Shown piece after piece: positions 57,054 to 64,000 of a DNA stretch of 64,000 nucleotides (positions within the stretch are counted from its first letter, which is position 1; each line of letters starts with the position of its first letter). The DNA comes from Pseudomonas laurylsulfatiphila. GTDB taxonomy: Bacteria > Pseudomonadota > Gammaproteobacteria > Pseudomonadales > Pseudomonadaceae. The position numbers were made by a program, and so were the translations under genes. The DNA is taken from assembly GCF_002934665.1 (NCBI RefSeq), contig NZ_NIRS01000003.1:682001-746000 (forward strand), given 5' to 3'. Below the pieces are notes generated by a model. The model was not told the origin of the DNA. It did no database searches and was given only the letters and a program-made list of their open reading frames with translations.

Positions 57054-57989
57054 TCAGATGGCTTCGATACGGAAACCAAACCGCGGGAAGTGCACATGCA
57101 CCACGCCGCCACGCTCGTCCTTGCGCCGTAAGATCAATTCTTCGCTGCCGGCAAACAGCAACTCCCCCACCACCGGATCAACGCCATAGTCCGTGGCCGC
57201 GATCACCACCTGCTGACCCGCCGTGAATCCATTGGGATCGACGAACTGCTCATCCGGCAATGCCACTGGCGTGGACCTGCGCGCCACCTCCAGCGCCTCT
57301 TCGGACGTCATCTCGCTGGAGGCGCCATGACCAAAGCCCAATACCCGAGAGAGCCACGCATTGACTGCCGGGTAAGCGTCGACCAGCGGAGCCGTCACCG
57401 GTGTGGCCTTGAGGAACCAGAGGCAATGGGCCAGGGCAAAGTCGGCAATCGACGGTTCACCGAACAGGAAATCACCCTCTTCACGCTGCAACTGCAGCTC
57501 CAGCCGCGACATGATCGTTGGCCACTGATGTTTGGCCTGTTCGGTAGACAACTTTGTCGCGCTACCTCCACTGAACAAACCGGCACGGTCGGCCAGAAAC
57601 GCCTTGATCGCTTCCGGCGATAAATTGCCAAAGCGCACCGCTATCGATTCCGGCTGGAACACCAGGCTGACCGCGTGCTGGAACACAACAGAGTCGGCCC
57701 AGGCTGCAAACGACGCGGTGATCATTTCCTGACCTTCCGGAAAGAACGCCGGCAAGGCTTTTTCCTGCTCCAGTCGCCGGGCAATCAATGCCGTATCGCA
57801 ATAAATATCTGCACCGACCTGCAACACTGGCGTCTTGCGGTAGCCACCGGTCAACGCCGTAAGGTCCGGTTTGGGCATCACCGGCGAGATCTTCACCGAG
57901 CGCCATGACAAGCCCTTGAAGCCCAGCAACAGGCGGGCCTTCTCGGCAAAGAGGGACGTCGGGTAATGATGCAGAATCAACTCGGACAT
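57054..57989 (-). CDS. Glutathione S-transferase family protein
   Basis: The 311-residue protein has an N-terminal thioredoxin-like GST domain (SELILHHYPTSLFAEKARLLLGFKGLSWRSVKI and GGYRKTPVLQVGADIYCDTALIARRLE, about 2-78) and an all-helical C-terminal domain (about 90-220, GEPSIADFALAHCLWFL). An extra segment of about 80 residues at the end (DPNGFTAGQQVVIAATDYGVDPVVGELLF) is beyond usual GST length. The extra domain and a possible substrate are not identified. Confidence 0.88.
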   Translation of the reverse strand: MSELILHHYPTSLFAEKARLLLGFKGLSWRSVKISPVMPKPDLTALTGGYRKTPVLQVGADIYCDTALIARRLEQEKALPAFFPEGQEMITASFAAWADSVVFQHAVSLVFQPESIAVRFGNLSPEAIKAFLADRAGLFSGGSATKLSTEQAKHQWPTIMSRLELQLQREEGDFLFGEPSIADFALAHCLWFLKATPVTAPLVDAYPAVNAWLSRVLGFGHGASSEMTSEEALEVARRSTPVALPDEQFVDPNGFTAGQQVVIAATDYGVDPVVGELLFAGSEELILRRKDERGGVVHVHFPRFGFRIEAI

Positions 57990-58073
57990 GCTCGGCTCCG
58001 CCGCAAGGATCAGGAATCCGCAGCTTAGCGCGCAATCAACTGGCAGCCTACAGATCTGCCTGATGGGAACTGA

Positions 58074-58358
58074 TCAGTCAGAGTGATAAGACGCGACCAG
58101 ACATTCCTTGGCGCTTTTGCGCAGTTTCTTGATCAGCCGTTCCTGGCGCAGCGCTTCGCTTTTGTCGCGACAACGTTCGGTGTAGACCAGCGCCATGGCC
58201 GGGCTGGACAGAAAGAACCGTGCACCCTTGCCACTTTGATGCTTGGCGAAGCGGCGCACGGGATCATCGCTTACTCCGCAATACAGCGAACCATTGGCCG
58301 CGCGAACGAGGTAGACGAACCAGGGCTTGTTGACGGGAGACTCGCTTGGTGTGGTCAC
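58074..58358 (-). CDS. GIY-YIG nuclease family protein
   Basis: The 94-residue protein is a stand-alone GIY-YIG domain of the UPF0213/YhbQ type: [33 protein letters not shown], with a later [25 protein letters not shown] block that includes the conserved Glu. Such small proteins are thought to nick DNA, but their cell role is not well settled. Confidence 0.92.
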   Translation of the reverse strand: MTTPSESPVNKPWFVYLVRAANGSLYCGVSDDPVRRFAKHQSGKGARFFLSSPAMALVYTERCRDKSEALRQERLIKKLRKSAKECLVASYHSD

Positions 58359-58398
58359 GGCACGATCAAGGCTTGAAAGGAAACAAGCCGCGATCTTA

Positions 58399-58869
58399 TC
58401 AGCGACCGGCCTGAAATGCCTTCAGCCCCTTCAATGCCTGGGCGCGAACGGCATTGCGCACCAGTGGCGTCCAGCCCAGAAGCAGACCTTTGAAACCCAA
58501 TGCCTGACGTGACCAGGTCCAGAGATCAAAGCTGTCGTGATGCTCGCAGATTTTGCCGTCGCGAAAGACGAAGCGCGCCTGGATGTCGTTGACCACGGTG
58601 TTGCCGGTCTGGCTGAACAGATAGGTCGCCACCCAATGGGCGCCACCGGTGCGACCGTCGGCGTGAACATGATCGAAGGTCAGGGAAAAATCCTTGGCTC
58701 GAGTAGTCAGCATGCGCCACATGTCACCGGCATCGCGACCGCGAAGCTCACCGAACGCTGGGTCACTGAACACCACGTCGTCGGTGTAGCAGGCCGCCAT
58801 GGCTTCGGCATCCAGGCGCTGGAAAGCCTGGTAGAAACGGGTGATCAAGGCGTTATGGGCTTCACTCAT
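58399..58869 (-). CDS. SnoaL/NTF2-like protein
   Basis: The 156-residue protein has the cone-shaped NTF2/SnoaL fold pattern: [38 protein letters not shown] at the start and a beta-rich second half ([22 protein letters not shown]). These proteins include isomerases, hydrolases and non-catalytic binders, so the function is open. ATG 58869 has AGGGG nine bases before it. Longer in-frame starts (58893, 58956) are weaker. Confidence 0.85.
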   Translation of the reverse strand: MSEAHNALITRFYQAFQRLDAEAMAACYTDDVVFSDPAFGELRGRDAGDMWRMLTTRAKDFSLTFDHVHADGRTGGAHWVATYLFSQTGNTVVNDIQARFVFRDGKICEHHDSFDLWTWSRQALGFKGLLLGWTPLVRNAVRAQALKGLKAFQAGR

Positions 58870-58979
58870 CTGCGGGTTCCCCTGGGTTTGCATAATGATT
58901 TCGAAAGAGTGCCCGCACGATAGTCTGCAAATGCATCGAACACTATCGGCATTCACGATGAAAATAACGCGATGACTAT

Positions 58980-59603
58980 TCAGGTCATTCCGCTGTCCCG
59001 GGCGTAGGAAAAAAGATCAACGTCCGTGGAAATACCTAACCGGAGCATAGCCATTTTCTTTTGTTTACTGATGGTCGACACGCTGCGATTGAAGTGAACG
59101 GCGATTTCGCTGACGGTCATGCCATTGGCAAGCATTCGGACCACTTCGTGCTCCTTGGCAGACAAGGGTGATTCGTGAAATTGATCGCGGGTATTGGCCA
59201 ACAGCGTGCGCAGGGACTTGCTGAGGTAACGGCGCCCGTCCTGCACCGCATTGATTGCCAGGGGCAACTCCGTCGCCGATGCGGTTTTGGCAACGATGCC
59301 CATCACCCCTTGCGCCAGCGCAGCCCTTGCCGTCACCACACTGGTAAACATGGTCACCAGAATGATCGGCAAGGTCGGGTAATGGCGCTGAATCGTACTC
59401 AACATCTTCAAACCATCGGCCTGCAGTCCTCCCGGCATGGAGAAGTCGGTGATCAGCAATTCGCAGGACGTACTTGAAAGCAGATTCATCAAGTTGTCGA
59501 CACTGTCGGCCTCACCGACGATCACGCATCGTCGACTGGCGTTGATGAGTATGCGCAGCCCGACACGAACGACGGAATGGTCGTCAGCAATAACGACTCG
59601 CAT
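58980..59603 (-). CDS. NarL/RcsB-type response regulator beside the fimbrial cluster
   Basis: The 207-residue regulator has Asp7/Asp8, the phospho-acceptor Asp53 (ITDFSMPGG) and Lys in IVAKTAS, and a C-terminal LuxR-type helix-turn-helix (LSAKEHEVVRMLANGMTVSEIAVHFNRSVSTISKQKK). The SVSTISKQKK recognition helix resembles RcsB-type regulators. A GGAGG site is placed before ATG 59603. It is divergent from a chaperone-usher operon and so likely controls it. No cognate kinase is adjacent. Confidence 0.9.
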   Translation of the reverse strand: MRVVIADDHSVVRVGLRILINASRRCVIVGEADSVDNLMNLLSSTSCELLITDFSMPGGLQADGLKMLSTIQRHYPTLPIILVTMFTSVVTARAALAQGVMGIVAKTASATELPLAINAVQDGRRYLSKSLRTLLANTRDQFHESPLSAKEHEVVRMLANGMTVSEIAVHFNRSVSTISKQKKMAMLRLGISTDVDLFSYARDSGMT

Positions 59604-59960
59604 TGTGGGATACCTCCTGCTGGTGGCGCAAAAGCGCGGAAAGTAGCGCCGTTCCTGCCCCTTCCACAACGCCTCGTAAAACCCTCTGACGTCGCCCCCC
59701 CAATGTATTCAATGGGCTAACTCTTTGCCCATCTAACAAATAGATGGTTCCTACATTGCAGTGCGCTGAAGACTACGCAGGAGGACTACACCAAAAAGAG
59801 TCCTCTTAGAAAACGCTGCGTAGTCCGCAACACTCCTTCATACACGCCCGCTCTCTTTTCGTATTAGTTGCATACCACCCAGTGACTTCGACCGATAGAT
59901 TGAATCCTGTCCGCACCACCCCGGCATTTACTTTTTACGAAACGCTCAACGAGACACGTC
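59604..59960. other. Regulator-fimbriae divergent intergenic region
   Basis: This 357-base region holds no gene and no major pilin. It contains the nested inverted repeat at 59771-59825. Confidence 0.6.
59771..59825. promoter_or_regulatory. Nested inverted repeat upstream of the fimbrial chaperone
   Basis: An outer perfect 10-base repeat (gactacgcag 59771-59780 with ctgcgtagtc 59816-59825) encloses an inner six-base one (gaggac 59781-59786 with gtcctc 59800-59805). It could be a regulator-binding dyad or an RNA hairpin in the leader. No T-run follows, so it is not a standard terminator. Confidence 0.5.
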
Positions 59961-60677
59961 ATGACGATGTTTTCAACAATCACACGCCGCCTGCTCAATT
60001 CCGGCATCGGCACACTCGCTCTCCTGCTGACCGTACAGGCCCAGGCCGACGGCATGGTGCCGAACACTTCCGTTGTCATCGTCAACGAAGCTGATGGCGA
60101 AGCGTCCGTTACAGTAACCAACACTGATTCCACACTGGCCTTGATGCACGTCACCATCGAAGACATCCCCGAGGACACCGAGCCCCTGGCATTTGTCACG
60201 CCACCGCTGGCACGCGTCGAAGCGTCGAAAACGCAATTGGTTCGGTTCATTCTTCAAGCGGAAAAACCCCTGCTCACCCAGCGTCTGAAGCGAGTGATCT
60301 TCGAAGGCATTCCCCAAGGCAAACCTGCAATCGAAGCCGGGCATGCCCGCGTGGGTGTGACAGTGCGCCAGAATCTGCCACTGATCCTTCACCCCAAAGG
60401 CCTGGCGCCTAATCGCACGCCCTGGACCGACCTGCAATGGTCGTTGAAGGACGCGCAACTGACCGTGCGCAACGATACGCCCTACGTCGTACGTCTGGGC
60501 CAGGAAGTGACATTGTTACCTTCTGCCGGCAACGTCCTGCTACCTAAAACCTATGTATTGCCCGGTGAACACATCAGTGTTCCGGTGCCATCAGGTGCCG
60601 CCACGCAAGTGCGTTTTCAGCCGGCCACCGTCTACGGTTTCAGCGTGCCTCACCATGAGGCGCCCATCAAACTCTGA
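59961..60677 (+). CDS. Fimbrial periplasmic chaperone
   Basis: The 238-residue precursor has a signal peptide (to about VQAQA, residue 28) and the two immunoglobulin-like domains of a chaperone-usher pilus chaperone. Visible marks are SVVIVNEADGEASVTVTNTD (strands A-C) and FVTPPLARVEASKTQLVRFI with the conserved Arg/Lys face. The boundary strand motif is near RVIFEGIP, and VRQNLPLILHPKG leads into the second domain. It caps pilin subunits by donor-strand complementation. It is the first gene after the regulator. Confidence 0.92.
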   Translation: MTMFSTITRRLLNSGIGTLALLLTVQAQADGMVPNTSVVIVNEADGEASVTVTNTDSTLALMHVTIEDIPEDTEPLAFVTPPLARVEASKTQLVRFILQAEKPLLTQRLKRVIFEGIPQGKPAIEAGHARVGVTVRQNLPLILHPKGLAPNRTPWTDLQWSLKDAQLTVRNDTPYVVRLGQEVTLLPSAGNVLLPKTYVLPGEHISVPVPSGAATQVRFQPATVYGFSVPHHEAPIKL

Positions 60678-60817
60678 AACCACAACCACTCCACAGCGCC
60701 CTTTGAAGAACAGTGAGCGCTGATGTTTCAAGGCAACGGCCCTCTAGCCATTGCCAAGAGCGTGTCTGAAGCCAGAGCAAAACAGGCGAGCACGCCGACC
60801 TCACCCAAGCGAACCCA

Positions 60818-63286
60818 ATGAACACAGCATTAATTTACCGTGATGGCGAAGCCGTGCCCGCCATTCAAGCCGCTGCTCGCCCTCGTCTGTTACGGCGGCC
60901 GGCCCCGCTGGCGCTGCTGCTGACCAATGCGTTGATGGTACTCAACGCCCAGGGAAATGTTTCCTTGCCTACTTCGTTCGACAAAAACACGTTGCTGCTG
61001 CGAGGGATTGACCCAGCGCTGGCCACGTCGCTGATGCAAGCGCCGCGATTCACGGCTGGAAAGCACCCGGTCACCCTCACGGTCAATGGCCAGCGCCATG
61101 GTCGGGTAGACGTCAGATTCAACCGCGAGGGAGCGTTGTGCTTCGATCGCACCCTGCTTGATGCGGCCAGTCTGAATGTGCCCAGTCGGCTGCTGGGCGA
61201 CAGCCAGTGCCACGATTTTCTCGGCACCTCGCCGCAGACCGTCATCGAACAGGATCCGGCGAACCTTGCCATGGCATTGATCGTGCCCACCGACGCAATA
61301 CGTCCCACTGCCCGGGATTTTTCCGGCTATCGAACCGGCGGCTTCGCCGGCATGCTCAATTACGACATCACCGGTCTGCACAGCCGTTTTGGCGATCGAT
61401 CGAGTCGCTACGCAGCGGCCAACACCGAACTCGGTTTCAACGCCGGGGACTGGATCGTGCGCAGTCGCCAGGTGCAGAGCTGGCAGGACGACCGTTCTCG
61501 AACGACTCATATCGCCGCGTATGCCCAGCGCACGTTCGTCAGCCAGGAAGCCGTGCTGCAAGCGGGTCAGATCAACCTCTATAACCCGGTCCTCGCCGGC
61601 GCGCAGATCACCGGGGTGCAGATACTCAATGAGCACGCCTTGCAGGTGGAAGGACAAAACGCCGTCATCGAAGGCATTGCCCACAGCCAGGCGCAGGTCG
61701 AGATTCGGCAGAACGGTTCGCTGATTCATTCGACGGTGGTTCCCGCCGGCCCGTTTGCCTTGAACAACGTGCGCCGCCTCAACAGCCGCTCCGATGTGCA
61801 CGTCACGGTCAGGGAAGCCGATGGCAGCGAGCGCAGCTTTACCATTTCCGCGGCAACGCTCGGCATCGACTTGCCGGCGCCCGGTTATTCGCTAGCGGCT
61901 GGCCAGGTCCGCAGTACAGGCGCCGAACAGGGCGATGATCCCTGGGTGATCAGTGGCGGCTGGAGCGCTGCAATCGCTCCGCAAGCACTGTTCAGCGCAG
62001 GCCTGACTGGCGCGGCCGACTACCGCGCGGCAGGCGTCGGTGTAGGTCTGCTGCCCTCGCCCGGCACCCAGGTTCAAGCCACACTGACAGCTGCTGACGC
62101 CACTGGCAGCAAAGTCAGTCAGGGACTTCAAGCCGACCTTAACGTCACCCACCGCTTGAGCGATCAATGGGCGCTCAATGGAGGAAGCGCCTACCGAACC
62201 TTTGGTTACCGTCAGCTGGAAGATGCGGTGTTCGACCGCACCTCCGACTTCAGTCAATCCCGTTACCGCGACCAACAAAGCGCCAGCCTCTCCTGGTCGC
62301 ATCCCTGGCTAGGCGTTTTCAGTGGTGGTTTGAGCCGGTCAAGCACGTTTGACGGCCAAAGCAGCAGCCGTGCCATCGCCTCCTGGGGCACCCGCGTTGC
62401 TAGCGTGTCGGTGTCGACGACCGCCGAATGGCAGATCAGCGGTATGAACCGCGCAGACAACAGTGTCTACCTGAATCTAAGCATCCCTTTGGGGGAGAAC
62501 CGCCGGGCGAGTACCTGGGTGCGCAGTTCAGCTGGCGAATCCCGCAGCGGCGTGGGCTTGAGTGAGCAGATCGGCGATCAACTGGCGTATCGGGTCGGCG
62601 TCGAACGGGACACGCGCGACAGGCAGGTGCAGTCCACCGCCGGTGTTTCGCTGCTGCCGCGCTACACCCAACTGGACCTGAATTACACCCGCGCCGATGC
62701 CGAGCGCTCCAGCTATCAGGCCAGCGCCCGAGGCGGTGCCGTGCTGCACGGTGGTGGCCTGACGCTGTCGCCTTACCCGGTGAGCGACACCTTTGCGCTG
62801 CTCTCGGTCGGTGACATGGGCGCCATCAAGGTGACGACGCCCAGCGGCCCGGTCTGGACCGACTGGCAAGGTCAGGCAGTGATCCCGCAAGTGGCGGCTT
62901 ACGGCCGCAGCAAGGTGGAAGTCGACCCCAAAAGCCTGCCTCGCAACGTCGACATCCACAACGGGTTGGCGATGATTACTGCCGGTCGCGGTGCCGTCGA
63001 CAGCGTCGAGTTCGGCATCAGCCTCACCCGTCGGGCATTGCTCAAGGTCACCACCGCCAACGGCGCGCCCTTGCCGCGCGGCGCCGCGGTGAACACCGCG
63101 GATGGCGAATTCATCACCCTGGTGCAGGACGGCGGCCTGGTGTTCCTGCCCAACGCCCTTGACTCCCGCACGTTGCGGGTCACCGCGCCGGGGTTGGAAC
63201 GCTGCGAACTGAGCTTCGAATTGCCCCAGGACGTCGACCCCCAGGCGTACTACGAAACCGCCCCCGCCAAGTGCCGAGCCCTATGA
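60818..63286 (+). CDS. Fimbrial outer-membrane usher
   Basis: The 822-residue usher has a hydrophobic signal region (about residues 28-46) and then an N-terminal substrate-binding domain (VSLPTSFDKNTLLLRGIDP...). The 24-strand beta-barrel region (many alternating segments, about 170-650) includes the middle plug domain marked by NEHALQVEGQNAVIEGIAHSQAQVEI. The C-terminal domains (GAVDSVEFGISLTRRALLKVTTANGAPLPRGAAVN) end in a Cys pair region. Ushers gather chaperone-pilin complexes and thread the pilus out. It starts 140 bases after the chaperone, and the next gene follows in 10 bases. Confidence 0.92.
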   Translation: MNTALIYRDGEAVPAIQAAARPRLLRRPAPLALLLTNALMVLNAQGNVSLPTSFDKNTLLLRGIDPALATSLMQAPRFTAGKHPVTLTVNGQRHGRVDVRFNREGALCFDRTLLDAASLNVPSRLLGDSQCHDFLGTSPQTVIEQDPANLAMALIVPTDAIRPTARDFSGYRTGGFAGMLNYDITGLHSRFGDRSSRYAAANTELGFNAGDWIVRSRQVQSWQDDRSRTTHIAAYAQRTFVSQEAVLQAGQINLYNPVLAGAQITGVQILNEHALQVEGQNAVIEGIAHSQAQVEIRQNGSLIHSTVVPAGPFALNNVRRLNSRSDVHVTVREADGSERSFTISAATLGIDLPAPGYSLAAGQVRSTGAEQGDDPWVISGGWSAAIAPQALFSAGLTGAADYRAAGVGVGLLPSPGTQVQATLTAADATGSKVSQGLQADLNVTHRLSDQWALNGGSAYRTFGYRQLEDAVFDRTSDFSQSRYRDQQSASLSWSHPWLGVFSGGLSRSSTFDGQSSSRAIASWGTRVASVSVSTTAEWQISGMNRADNSVYLNLSIPLGENRRASTWVRSSAGESRSGVGLSEQIGDQLAYRVGVERDTRDRQVQSTAGVSLLPRYTQLDLNYTRADAERSSYQASARGGAVLHGGGLTLSPYPVSDTFALLSVGDMGAIKVTTPSGPVWTDWQGQAVIPQVAAYGRSKVEVDPKSLPRNVDIHNGLAMITAGRGAVDSVEFGISLTRRALLKVTTANGAPLPRGAAVNTADGEFITLVQDGGLVFLPNALDSRTLRVTAPGLERCELSFELPQDVDPQAYYETAPAKCRAL

Positions 63287-63296
63287 GGAGAACTTC

Positions 63297-64000
63297 ATGA
63301 ATCTATCCGGTTATTGGCTGCCGACCCTCGCGTCCCTGGCAGTGAGCGGATTCACCTCGCTCGCCTCGGCGTCCGCTGACGACTGCCAATTCAACCTGAG
63401 CCAGCCCTTGCTCGATTACGGAATGATGAACCGGGCGCTTCGCCCTGATTCGGCACCGGAGCGAAACCTGGGCCAGCGTCAGCTGAGTCTGAGCCTGAAC
63501 TGCTCACATCCCACCGACATGAGCCTGTTTTATCGGGCCCTGGCCGCGACTGCCGAACGTTTTCACTTTGCTGAACGCGGCAGCTATCAGATCCGTATTC
63601 GCGAAGCGGTGCTGGATGGTCAATCGGTAGCGATCGGGTTGATTGCCGGAGTCGGTCAATCGCCCGCAGAAACGGCGTCGAGTCTGATCTGGCGACCGGC
63701 GCACGGGATCGTTCCCGTACTCGCTGGCATGCCATTACAGGGCCGTCAATTCTCGGCGCAGCTTGAGCTGACCGCGTGGGTTCAAGAGCGCGGGCTGCAA
63801 GTGCGCGACGCGGTCACCTGGCAGGCCTCCGGTGTATTTGATGCAGTGGCTATCGGGCACACCCCGGAGATTACTTTGCGTGCCCGTTTCGCTCCGGCGG
63901 CTTGTGAGCCGACGCTGTCCGACGGTGGCGTGGTCGACTTCGGCACGCTGTCCAGAAACGACCTGAACACTGACACAAGCACTCGCCTGCCGCCCAAGTC
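63297..64000 (+). CDS. Fimbrial DUF1120-type subunit/adhesin (runs off the right edge)
   Basis: The reading frame starts with ATG at 63297 after a GAGGAG site and stays open to the window end, giving 234 residues. It has a signal peptide ending near LASASA. Two repeats with similar starts follow: CQFNLSQPLLDYG near residue 31 and CEPTLSDGGVVDFGTLS near residue 201. The two lobes look like pilin-type beta-sandwich domains, as in DUF1120 tip subunits. No classic major pilin was seen in the window. Confidence 0.82.
   Translation, partial: MNLSGYWLPTLASLAVSGFTSLASASADDCQFNLSQPLLDYGMMNRALRPDSAPERNLGQRQLSLSLNCSHPTDMSLFYRALAATAERFHFAERGSYQIRIREAVLDGQSVAIGLIAGVGQSPAETASSLIWRPAHGIVPVLAGMPLQGRQFSAQLELTAWVQERGLQVRDAVTWQASGVFDAVAIGHTPEITLRARFAPAACEPTLSDGGVVDFGTLSRNDLNTDTSTRLPPK

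Overview
The window is ordinary chromosomal DNA from a Pseudomonas of the fluorescens/putida side of the genus. It is GC-rich and shows fluorescens-type extragenic palindromes. Gene neighbourhoods match the known Pseudomonas order almost block by block: argG-motY-pyrC-rnt-peroxiredoxin-bfd-bfr-grxD, argF plus an ABC ATPase, glpFKRD, recJ, thrC-hom-dsbC-xerD, rpsP-rimM-trmD-rplS, ffh, and valS. No tRNA, rRNA, insertion sequence, prophage or CRISPR array was seen.

Layout. 1-7.8 kb: the 5' part of apbC, metG, an Rnf-like membrane electron-transfer operon (A-B-D-G-E), nth and a small acidic protein. 7.8-9.7 kb: an orphan RocA/NarL-type response regulator, an AT-rich stretch and an unrecognised two-helix membrane protein, the most accessory-looking part. 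9.7-16.4 kb: argG, motY, pyrC, rnt, a 2-Cys peroxiredoxin, the iron-store pair bfd/bfr and grxD. 16.5-23 kb: a molybdopterin oxidoreductase, a small conserved protein, argF behind a good ArgR operator, an ABC ATPase overlapping argF, a PhzF-like isomerase and ybaK. 23-28.6 kb: the glycerol regulon glpF-glpK-glpR-glpD. 28.6-36.5 kb: xenA-like reductase, recJ, yaeQ, a CoA-transferase, a periplasmic binding protein, a DUF3509 protein and a kinase-less BvgS-like sensor. 36.6-41.4 kb: thrC, hom, dsbC and xerD. 41.5-47.4 kb: the rplS-trmD-rimM-rpsP operon, ffh, ypjD-like and CorC-like genes. 47.6-59.6 kb: an MFS transporter, valS, an unknown low-GC gene, rlmF, a secreted unknown, an HU protein, yejK, a glutaredoxin, a GST-like protein, a GIY-YIG protein, an NTF2-like protein and a second response regulator. 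59.9-64 kb: a chaperone-usher fimbrial cluster running off the end.

The most unusual item is the Rnf-like operon. It has no rnfC. RnfA lacks both cysteines that normally hold the intramembrane iron-sulfur cluster, and RnfE lacks one. RnfB has no N-terminal membrane anchor and carries a long charged C-terminal tail with an internal repeat. Both covalent-flavin threonines remain. This looks like a flavin/ferredoxin electron conduit stripped of its NADH entry module. The second most unusual item is a BvgS-type periplasmic sensor that stops cleanly after its PAS domain.

Regulatory sites that can be read include an ArgR double half-site before argF, a Fur box before bfd, a perfect GlpR-like palindrome before glpD, and a nested inverted repeat between the second response regulator and the fimbrial chaperone. 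At least four families of extragenic palindromes, mostly as inverted pairs, sit between genes.
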